A stretch of DNA of 64,000 nt from Butyrivibrio sp. AC2005. GTDB taxonomy: Bacteria > Bacillota > Clostridia > Lachnospirales > Lachnospiraceae. Under the pieces are notes generated by a model that saw nothing but the letters and a program-made list of their open reading frames with translations, made no database searches and had not been told where the DNA came from. The stretch is taken from NCBI RefSeq assembly GCF_000424145.1, contig NZ_KE384138.1:286090-350089 (forward strand). Reading direction: 5' to 3'. Below are positions 8,754 to 15,044 of this stretch, piece by piece (position 1 is the stretch's first letter; each line of letters begins with the position of its first letter). The position numbers and the translations under genes are program-made.

Positions 8754-9470
8754 TTACAGATTTTTAATGATCAGAGCCAGTCCTGATATTATGAGAAGAA
8801 CAATGACAAGTTTCTTTACCAGCTTTTCATTTAGTACTGTTGCACTTTTCATTCCGGCAAAGACACCTGCAAGCATGAATGGAACAAGACAGACAACCAG
8901 TTTTAATGAATCAGGTGTGATCAGACCAATTGTTCCATACATTATTATCCGGAAGATATTTTCAACAATAAAAATCACGCTGAGATTTGCCTTGAACTCC
9001 TCGCTTGTATTGGTGACCCGGCTCACACATGCCGCCATAAGTACACCTACCCCAAAAAGTCCGCACATGAGTCCGCCCAGAAGCCCTACTATCATGAGAA
9101 CTATCTTTGAGTCCTTCATGTGTATCCTGTCGTATTCCTTAAGCATCATCTCGGTTCCCACAAGTACCACGACCACACCGAATACAATCTTGATATTGCG
9201 CGCATCAACATTTTTTAATAAAAATGCCCCCGGAATACTTCCCAGAAGGACAAGAAGAATCATGGGCAGATATATTCTTGCATCAAGTTTCTTCCTGTTT
9301 TTCCACGTTAATATGCAGTTGGAAGGGAACCCCAGTACCAGCTCCACCGGGGAAATATTCACATTGTTTACCCCAAATCCGAGTATTGTTGTAAACACCA
9401 GAGTGTTGGCAAAGCCGCATAGACCCTTAATAAAAAATGCGGCAAAGGTAGCAATAATCCACGTTATCAT
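8754..9470 (-). CDS. TSUP (TauE/SafE) family membrane permease
   Basis: The 238-aa protein is almost entirely hydrophobic with about seven to eight membrane segments. It has the two family repeats: KGLCGFANTLVF near the N-terminus and GGLMCGLFGVGVLMA in the second half. TSUP proteins move small anionic sulfur or carboxylate compounds such as sulfite or sulfoacetate; the substrate cannot be read from the sequence. Length is normal for the family. No recognisable sulfur-metabolism gene is adjacent. The ribosome binding site before the ATG is weak. Confidence 0.85.
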   Translation of the reverse strand: MITWIIATFAAFFIKGLCGFANTLVFTTILGFGVNNVNISPVELVLGFPSNCILTWKNRKKLDARIYLPMILLVLLGSIPGAFLLKNVDARNIKIVFGVVVVLVGTEMMLKEYDRIHMKDSKIVLMIVGLLGGLMCGLFGVGVLMAACVSRVTNTSEEFKANLSVIFIVENIFRIIMYGTIGLITPDSLKLVVCLVPFMLAGVFAGMKSATVLNEKLVKKLVIVLLIISGLALIIKNL

Positions 9471-9536
9471 AGATCAATTTCACTTTCATTTTAGTTTCTT
9501 TCTTAAGCGCAACGGGTCTATGATAGAACATTTTAT

Positions 9537-9576
9537 GCAAAAAGAAAAGCGCCGCGAAATATAAATTTCGCGACGC
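9537..9576 (-). terminator. Terminator of the NifU-like/GGGtGRT operon
   Basis: GCGCCGCGAAAT (9549-9560) pairs with ATTTCGCGACGC (9565-9576) with one mismatch and a 4-nt loop. On the minus strand it is followed by TTTTCTTTTTG. Confidence 0.85.
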
Positions 9577-9611
9577 CATAAACTCACGCTCTTCAATAAA
9601 GTAGTGTGATC

Positions 9612-10631
9612 TTAAAACTTACCAGCCTTTGCAGCTTCCTCGATGGAAACGGCTGTAGAAACAGTCATACCAACCATCGGGTTGTTGCCAGCGCCGATAA
9701 GACCCATCATCTCAACGTGTGCAGGAACTGATGAAGAACCAGCGAACTGAGCATCTGAGTGCATACGACCCATAGTATCTGTCATACCGTAGGAAGCAGG
9801 ACCTGCTGCCATGTTATCGGGATGAAGTGTACGTCCGGTACCACCACCTGAAGCAACTGAGAAGTACTTCTTACCAGCCTCAGTACGCTCCTTCTTGTAA
9901 GTACCAGCAACGGGATGCTGGAATCTTGTAGGATTGGTTGAGTTACCTGTGATAGATACGTCAACGTTCTCCTTCCACATGATAGCAACACCTTCCTGTA
10001 CATCGTTAGCGCCGTAGCAGTTAACCTTTGCACGAGGTGAATTTGCATCCTTTGAATAGCACTTTCTGAATACTTCCTCTACCTCACCTGTGAAGTAGTT
10101 GTACTTTGTCTCTACATATGTAAAGCCGTTGATACGGGAAATGATCTGTGCAGCGTCTTTTCCAAGACCGTTAAGGATAACACGAAGAGGCTTTGTACGA
10201 ACCTTGTTAGCCTTCTCTGCGATACCGATAGCACCCTCAGCAGCTGCGAATGACTCGTGACCTGCAAGGAATGCGAAGCACTCTGTATCCTCTTCAAGAA
10301 GCATCTTACCAAGGTTACCATGTCCAAGACCAACCTTACGACGGTCAGCAACAGAACCGGGGATGCAGAAAGCCTGAAGGCCGATACCGATTGCTGCAGC
10401 AGCATCAGCAGCCTTGCGGCAGTTCTTCTTGATTGCGATAGCAGCACCTACTGTGTAAGCCCACTTAGCGTTCTCAAAGCAGATAGGCTGAATGCCTTCG
10501 ATGAGGCTGTATACATCAATGCCTGCTGCCATTGTAATTTCTTTACACTCTTCTATAGAAGAAATCCCATACTCCTTAAGGCAAGCCAGGATCTGGGGCT
10601 CTCTTCTTTCATATGATTCAAATAAAGCCAT
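9612..10631 (-). CDS. GGGtGRT protein
   Basis: This 339-aa soluble protein carries the sequence after which the family is named (SGGGTGRTLHPDN, near residue 260). It also shows a Gly-rich FAGSSSVPAHVEMMGLIGAG close to the C-terminus. The family is widespread in anaerobic Firmicutes and, as far as I know, has no assigned function. It is consistently found next to a NifU-like Fe-S scaffold protein, as here. There is no signal peptide or membrane span, and only four Cys. It starts 21 bp after the NifU-like gene with a perfect AAGGAGG site, so both are translated from one mRNA. A role with Fe-S clusters is inference from this pairing. Confidence 0.9.
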   Translation of the reverse strand: MALFESYERREPQILACLKEYGISSIEECKEITMAAGIDVYSLIEGIQPICFENAKWAYTVGAAIAIKKNCRKAADAAAAIGIGLQAFCIPGSVADRRKVGLGHGNLGKMLLEEDTECFAFLAGHESFAAAEGAIGIAEKANKVRTKPLRVILNGLGKDAAQIISRINGFTYVETKYNYFTGEVEEVFRKCYSKDANSPRAKVNCYGANDVQEGVAIMWKENVDVSITGNSTNPTRFQHPVAGTYKKERTEAGKKYFSVASGGGTGRTLHPDNMAAGPASYGMTDTMGRMHSDAQFAGSSSVPAHVEMMGLIGAGNNPMVGMTVSTAVSIEEAAKAGKF

Positions 10632-10652
10632 TATTTTTTCCTCCTTACCTTA

Positions 10653-11345
10653 TCACTGTTTTCTGGGATCGATGAATCTTGCAGCGTCTGCTACACGGCC
10701 ATACTGACCCTTAGCCTTCTCAATAGCTGTGTTTGCATCATCACCAGCCTTGATGAAGTCCATCATCTTTCCAAAGTTAACATACTTATATCCGATGATC
10801 TCGTCATTCTCATCAAGAGCAAGGTCTGTGATGTAACCATCTGTAAGCTCAAGATAACGAGGTCCCTTATCAAGTGTTCCGTATGTAGTACCAACCATTG
10901 AACGTGATCCCTTACCAAGATCCTCAAGACCGGCACCAATCTGAAGTCCATCCTCTGAGAATGCAGACTGTGTTCTACCATAAACAATCTGAAGGAACAG
11001 CTCTCTCATAGCTGTGTTGATAGCGTCACATACAAGATCAGTATTGAGCGCTTCAAGAACTGTAAGACCGGGAAGAATTTCAGCTGCCATAGCTGCTGAA
11101 TGAGTCATACCGGAACATCCGATAGTCTCTACAAGTGCCTCCTGGATGACACCTTCCTTAACATTAAGGGAAAGCTTACAGCCACCCTGCTGAGGAGCAC
11201 ACCAGCCAATACCGTGTGTATAACCGGAAATGTCCTTAATCTCTTTGGACTGAACCCACTTAGCCTCTTCAGGAATGGGAGCAGCACCATGATGTACCCC
11301 TTGTGTTACGGGACACATATTTTTTACCTCTGTTGAGTAAATCAT
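10653..11345 (-). CDS. NifU/IscU-like iron-sulfur cluster scaffold protein
   Basis: The 230-aa protein resembles the NifU N-terminal/IscU scaffold family, which holds nascent Fe-S clusters on conserved cysteines. Candidate ligands are in GWCAPQQGGCKLSL and ETIGCSGMTH; another Cys lies at CPVTQG near the N-terminus. The protein is longer than IscU (about 130 aa) because of a C-terminal region of about 100 residues (YLELTDGYITDLALDENDE onwards) that I cannot assign. No cysteine desulfurase gene is in the window. It is the first gene of the operon with the GGGtGRT protein; the ATG has TAAGGAGG 6 bp upstream. Confidence 0.87.
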   Translation of the reverse strand: MIYSTEVKNMCPVTQGVHHGAAPIPEEAKWVQSKEIKDISGYTHGIGWCAPQQGGCKLSLNVKEGVIQEALVETIGCSGMTHSAAMAAEILPGLTVLEALNTDLVCDAINTAMRELFLQIVYGRTQSAFSEDGLQIGAGLEDLGKGSRSMVGTTYGTLDKGPRYLELTDGYITDLALDENDEIIGYKYVNFGKMMDFIKAGDDANTAIEKAKGQYGRVADAARFIDPRKQ

Positions 11346-11479
11346 AAGTACCTCCTTAGAAATTTAAGATATAGTGATTTTATAGTGATGATTTTTTCAA
11401 TCTATCTGCAATGGAAGATACCCTGTTATAGATGCCAAAAGGGCGCACTCTTCCCTGCTTACTACACACTACAATTGTG

Positions 11480-11508
11480 ATACTACCAAAAATAGCTAGC
11501 ATTATCAA
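11480..11508 (-). promoter_or_regulatory. Candidate sigma-A promoter of the NifU-like/GGGtGRT operon
   Basis: On the minus strand TTGATA and TAGTAT are separated by 17 bp, about 135 bp upstream of the start codon. A 5-prime leader of about 125 nt would result. Of the 306-bp gap 11346-11651, the rest holds two ATAGTGAT direct repeats near 11375-11390 and the terminator of the upstream gene. Confidence 0.45.
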
Positions 11509-11534
11509 GGTTTATCTATTCTTTTCCTTTATAA

Positions 11535-11597
11535 AAAATTGATAAAATATATAAGGGACTTCACCCGGATGATCTATCATCCAAAGTGACGTCCCTT
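11535..11597 (-). terminator. Terminator after the BspA-like gene
   Basis: AAGGGAC (11553-11559) pairs with GTCCCTT (11591-11597), with inner stems TCAC/GTGA and GGATGAT/ATCATCC. The minus strand continues into an AT-rich tract including TTTTTTATAAAGG. It is 55 bp past the stop codon. Confidence 0.65.
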
Positions 11598-11651
11598 ATT
11601 AACGTTACAAATTTCTCCGTACTTATTATGAGAGCTTGTACTCAGTCCCTT

Positions 11652-12944
11652 TTATGAGAGCTTGTACTTAGCGCCTTTTGTTATCTTCTTTTTAAGAAGC
11701 TTTTTGTATGCTGTCTTGTGTTGACTGTCAGGGCAGTATACTGCGCATTTAGCGCGAACGTTCTTGAATGCATCCTTGCCAACTGTGTTAAGAACTGTTG
11801 TATTGAATCTGATTGTCTTTAATTTCTTGCAGTTGCAGAAAGCAGCCTTGCGGATTCTTGTTATATTCTTACCAACATAGAGAGTAGTCAGCTTGTTTGC
11901 TCCCTTAAAGGCATTCTTATCAATCTCAGTAACAAGATATGATATACCGTTGATTGCTACCTTATCCGGAATCTTCAAAGTCTTGGGACATGCATTTTTA
12001 TCTGCAAGGCCTGTTACTGTAGCTGTACCTGTTCCATCACCCCTTACATTTGTGATCTTGTAAGTGAAGCCTTCTGACTTAGCCTGTGCATTCTTGGGAA
12101 CTACTGTGGTGTAATAAACTGTAGGGGAGTAAACGCAATTTGTAACCTTAACAGTGCTTTCCAGTGCAGATCTGTAGTTCTGAATTGAGCCAAGTCTTAC
12201 ACGGATCTTGTTAGCAGGATATCCAAGTGCGATAAGGTCAGCATCATCTGGCTTCAATGTGTAAGACGTAACTCCACCATTACCAATCTGTCTTACTCGT
12301 GTTTCCTTTCCGTTATTAAGCTCAAGCTGGAATCCATCATATGAGCAAAGGCTGCTATATGTATTTGCCTTCTGAACATTGTTCCAGGTAAATGACATAG
12401 AACCATTGGCATTGTTTGTCATCTTGAAATCACCAGCAGGAATAAACGGAACAAACTTCACGTTCATTAAGTTGTTAACATCTATTCTCCTGTTGGAACT
12501 GTCTCCATCATATGTAGTCAGGCAAATATAATAGAATTCATTTTTGTGAAGTTCATTTGCAGGCATAACTATATCAATGATTCTTGTTCCTCCAACATCT
12601 CTGTAGCCTGAACCATTTCCTGCAACAACCTTCTTTACTACGTTTCCGTAATTATCTTTAAGCTCTGCTGTTGTCTGTGCATTTGTCTTCGTTTCGCCAC
12701 TGTACACTTTAGTCTCGAAGCTCAAAAGATAAACGCCTTCGTTATTTCCTGTTTTGAACTTGTAATAATAAGGTCTGTTATCCTCAACAAACTCTTCGTA
12801 ATACGATGTATTATAGTCCATGTTCTGAGCCTGTTCCTGAGTTGTGTATCCCTTTATGGGATCACCAGATTCTGCATGAACACCCATCGGAACTGCTGCT
12901 GCAAGCATCATACATGCAAGCATAGTTACTAATCTTTTTTTCAT
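11652..12944 (-). CDS. Secreted protein with BspA-type leucine-rich repeats
   Basis: The 430-aa precursor has a Sec signal peptide (MKKRLVTMLACMMLAAAVPM, cleavage near VHA). The central part is a beta-rich region of unknown fold, with a stretch resembling a fibronectin-like module (about 175-275). The C-terminal 110 residues form LRR_5/BspA-like repeats: TEIDKNAFKGANKLTTLYV, TRIRKAAFCNCKKLKTIRF and TVGKDAFKN. Such repeats are used in surface adhesion and protein binding by many gut Firmicutes. There is no anchor motif. The gene is preceded by an apparently structured leader RNA, so its expression may be controlled by a ligand or by RNA structure. The stop codon region is duplicated (see findings). 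Confidence 0.83.
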   Translation of the reverse strand: MKKRLVTMLACMMLAAAVPMGVHAESGDPIKGYTTQEQAQNMDYNTSYYEEFVEDNRPYYYKFKTGNNEGVYLLSFETKVYSGETKTNAQTTAELKDNYGNVVKKVVAGNGSGYRDVGGTRIIDIVMPANELHKNEFYYICLTTYDGDSSNRRIDVNNLMNVKFVPFIPAGDFKMTNNANGSMSFTWNNVQKANTYSSLCSYDGFQLELNNGKETRVRQIGNGGVTSYTLKPDDADLIALGYPANKIRVRLGSIQNYRSALESTVKVTNCVYSPTVYYTTVVPKNAQAKSEGFTYKITNVRGDGTGTATVTGLADKNACPKTLKIPDKVAINGISYLVTEIDKNAFKGANKLTTLYVGKNITRIRKAAFCNCKKLKTIRFNTTVLNTVGKDAFKNVRAKCAVYCPDSQHKTAYKKLLKKKITKGAKYKLS

Positions 12945-12993
12945 ACCGTTACCTCGCTAAAAATAAAAAAATTCAAAACTCCTCGTACGTCTT

Positions 12994-13088
12994 TAAGATG
13001 CATTAAGGGGTCATTATGCTTATTGATTTACAGAGCATCTCTCCCCTTGCTCTGGTAAATCGCACATGATGTATCTTATCGACATACC
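12994..13088 (-). ncRNA. Structured, pseudoknotted leader RNA of unknown class
   Basis: Read on the minus strand, three elements are nested. An outer stem joins 13069-13078 to 12994-13003 (9 of 10 pairs). A hairpin joins 13048-13061 to 13025-13037 (13 pairs with one bulged G). A possible pseudoknot forms between AAGGGG in the hairpin loop (13048-13043) and CCCCTT downstream (13010-13005). It lies 50 nt before the BspA-like gene and just after a candidate promoter. I compared it from memory with c-di-GMP-I/II, ZTP, TPP, SAM, preQ1, THF, purine and fluoride classes and found no match. The rest of the gap 13123-13377 is AT-rich with no gene. Confidence 0.5.
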
Positions 13089-13094
13089 CTATAC

Positions 13095-13122
13095 AGCATA
13101 TAGTCTACCACAAAAAAGACAA
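13095..13122 (-). promoter_or_regulatory. Candidate promoter for the BspA-like gene and its leader RNA
   Basis: TTGTCT and TATGCT on the minus strand are spaced by 16 bp. The predicted start point near 13088 coincides with the 5-prime edge of the structured leader. Confidence 0.45.
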
Positions 13123-13377
13123 TTATGTTCGATTATGTGTTATTTTCTTTTATATTTCATAGTTTTTTTGTTTTTTTAAAAAAGAGATTCTATATTATTA
13201 CGATTCATTGTAGGCATTACTTCAGAATTGGCGCTATAATATTGTTCTGACTTAGCGTATTTTTTGTTGTTTATCTGGAAAAACTGTTTTCATAAATAAC
13301 AAAAACATGGTAAGAAAACAAACACAATTTCATTTTTATGGAATTAACAAAAAATTTAAATCATATTAAGGAATCTA

Positions 13378-14229
13378 ATGAAAATATATATTCTTCGCCA
13401 CGGAACAACTGAATGGAACAACAAACGTCTGATACAAGGTCAGACCGATATCCCCCTGGATGAGTTCGGAATACTCATGGCAAAAGAAACAGGGAAAGGT
13501 TTGAATAAAAAAGGTATTAAATTCGACAGAGTTTACTCAAGCCCGCTTTCAAGAGCCTATGAAACTGCAAAAATAATTTTGGAAAGCTACACCCTCGAAA
13601 ATACTATTCCTTCAATCATCACTGATGACCGCCTTAAAGAGCTTAGTTTTGGTTTTATGGATGGCGGAAATGTTATGGAAATGCAGGAGGACATGCATTG
13701 TCCTTTCAGATATTTCAAATCTGCACCGGATAAGTATGAAGAAGAAGTTATTGCCTGGAGAAAGAAGAATTTAAACTCTCCTAAGTCTTTTAGCGCTGTG
13801 GATTCTGACTCTCCTGAGCTTTTAAGTCATATGAGTTCCAGTGCCCCTGAGCTTCTAAGTCATGTAGATTCCGGCACCCCTAAACCTATTGGCCATGTGG
13901 ATTCCAACGCCCCTGAGCTTCTAAGTGAGTTATGTAAAAGGGCTGGTGATTTTATGAATCAGGTAATTGAACCCCTTGCACTTTCCGCTGAAAACAGTTG
14001 CACCAACATCCTGATAAGTGTTCATGGTGCTCTGAGTAAGGCCCTGCTGATGTATATCCGTGGCGAATCTGATCTGGCAAAATTCTGGGGTGATGGTCTT
14101 CTTCCAAATTGCGGCATGGCAATTGTGGATTTATCATTTATGGATGATGCTCCTATCTACAATATCCTGGAAGAATCCATAGTATTCTATGATGATTCCA
14201 TAAAGAATATGGCTCCCAAGCTTTTATAA
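13378..14229 (+). CDS. Histidine phosphatase (phosphoglycerate mutase-like) with internal repeats
   Basis: The 283-aa protein belongs to the histidine phosphatase superfamily. It has the catalytic RHG motif at the N-terminus (YILRHGTTEWN), SSPLSRAYETA with the second phosphate-binding Arg, a likely acid in LKELSFG and the second catalytic His in VHGALSKAL. Family members dephosphorylate sugar phosphates, phosphoglycerate or cobalamin precursors; the substrate here is unknown. Between the third and fourth motifs, residues 141-184 are four copies of an 11-residue repeat (consensus VDSxxPELLSH) that do not belong to the usual domain and account for the extra length. AAGGA is 6 bp before the ATG. 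A terminator-like repeat array follows directly. Confidence 0.85.
   Translation: MKIYILRHGTTEWNNKRLIQGQTDIPLDEFGILMAKETGKGLNKKGIKFDRVYSSPLSRAYETAKIILESYTLENTIPSIITDDRLKELSFGFMDGGNVMEMQEDMHCPFRYFKSAPDKYEEEVIAWRKKNLNSPKSFSAVDSDSPELLSHMSSSAPELLSHVDSGTPKPIGHVDSNAPELLSELCKRAGDFMNQVIEPLALSAENSCTNILISVHGALSKALLMYIRGESDLAKFWGDGLLPNCGMAIVDLSFMDDAPIYNILEESIVFYDDSIKNMAPKLL
13798..13929 (+). repeat. Four in-frame 33-bp tandem repeats inside the phosphatase gene
   Basis: Units are 13798-13830, 13831-13863, 13864-13896 and 13897-13929. Copies 1, 2 and 4 share CCTGAGCTT(T/C)TAAGT; copy 3 has diverged (CCTAAACCTATTGGC). The period is exactly 33 bp, so gain or loss of copies keeps the frame. Confidence 0.92.
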
Positions 14230-14250
14230 TTCTTATGAAATTTTGTTTAT

Positions 14251-14295
14251 ACCCTGATTACAACTTTTTCGAGTGTAATCAGGGTATTTGTTTGT
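14251..14295 (+). terminator. Intrinsic terminator of the phosphatase gene
   Basis: A perfect 12-bp stem (ACCCTGATTACA, 14251-14262, with TGTAATCAGGGT, 14274-14285) is followed by ATTTGTTTGT on the plus strand, 21 bp after the stop codon. It is the first unit of the tandem array. Confidence 0.7.
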
Positions 14296-14612
14296 ACACC
14301 TTTGCCCTGATTTTAACAAATCTTCCTGCTTCCTGGGTAGTTATTGCAAGCCCTTACCCTGATTACAACAATTCTTCTAACTTTCAGGGTATTTGTTGCA
14401 TCTCCATTACCCTGATTCCAACAATTCTTCTTATTTTCAGGGTACTTGCTGTAACTCCGTGCCCTGATTGCAACAATTCTTCTTATTTTCAGGGCATTTG
14501 TTGTACTTCCACTACCCTGATTGCAACAATTCTTCTTATTTTCAGGGCATTTGTTGTACTTCCACTACCCTGATTACAACAATTCTTCTAACTTTCAGGG
14601 TATTTGTCGTAA
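14251..14612. repeat. Array of about seven 53-bp hairpin-forming tandem repeats
   Basis: Units begin at 14251, 14304, 14356, 14409, 14461, 14514 and 14567 (52-53 bp each; the last is incomplete). Each carries CCCTGA near its start and TCAGGG (CCTGGG in unit 2) about 20 bp later, so each can form a 6-7 bp hairpin. Units 1, 3 and 4 close with A-T and unit 5 with G-C at the same position, a compensatory change. Unit 1 is the perfect terminator. Apparent reading frames through the array are not convincing. No spacers or cas genes exist, so it is not CRISPR. Confidence 0.9.
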
Positions 14613-14763
14613 TCAAACCTTTAAATCATTTTCCTCATGCCAACATAAAGCATAATAGACGTGAATTTTTAGAGACATAGTATTCCATAGACAAATAATT
14701 GACCAGAACATAAAACTTAACCAGCCCCCTACAAGCATAACCCTCAATAAACATATATCTAAC

Positions 14764-14839
14764 AGCAAAAAACACCGTGAGTACGCTCTGCCAGCATTAC
14801 TGCAAAAGATAATACTAAGCGCTCGTACTTCACGGTGTT
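14764..14839 (-). terminator. Terminator-like inverted repeat after the UvrD-like gene
   Basis: AACACCGTGA.GTACG (14771-14785) pairs with CGTACTTCACGGTGTT (14824-14839) with one bulge. The loop is about 38 nt. On the minus strand it ends in GTTTTTTGC. It lies beyond the 17-bp repeat array in the 3-prime region of the helicase gene. Confidence 0.65.
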
Positions 14840-14860
14840 ATACAAAACCAGCGTCTCTAT

Positions 14861-14979
14861 ATAATTCCCTGCGCAACATAATTCCCTGCGCAATATAATT
14901 CCCTGCGCAACATAATTCCCTGCGCAATATAATTCCCTGCGCAACATAATTCCCTGCGCAACATAATTCCCTACGCTAT
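14861..14979. repeat. Seven 17-bp tandem repeats
   Basis: Seven back-to-back copies of ATAATTCCCTGCGCAAY occur. The last base alternates C,T,C,T,C,C, so units partly expanded as 34-bp pairs; copy 7 has diverged (CTACGCTAT). No start codon or conserved frame supports translation. With the 53-bp array and the terminator, this fills the 815-bp gap 14230-15044. Confidence 0.95.
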
Positions 14980-15044
14980 ACGGTTCCTCACTCTATATAA
15001 TTTCCTAAATTATCTCAAAATTATCCTGGCAAAATTCATTTCAT

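Noticed and set aside
10112..10447. Hydrophobic minus-strand ORF inside the GGGtGRT gene
   Set aside because: It is an out-of-frame shadow of a well-supported gene with no ribosome binding site.
12994..13088. Known c-di-GMP riboswitch upstream of the BspA-like gene
   Set aside because: The GEMM signature and the class-II core are absent; only general structure is similar.
14235..14680. Overlapping plus-strand reading frames across the 53-bp array
   Set aside because: They consist only of repeat translations in different frames, lack ribosome binding sites and match no protein pattern.
14759..14947. Minus-strand reading frame through the 17-bp array
   Set aside because: The sequence is a translation of the tandem repeat; the period of 51 bp in protein space comes from 3 x 17 bp.
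14251..14979. CRISPR array
   Set aside because: Repeats are back to back with no unique spacers, and no cas gene is present.
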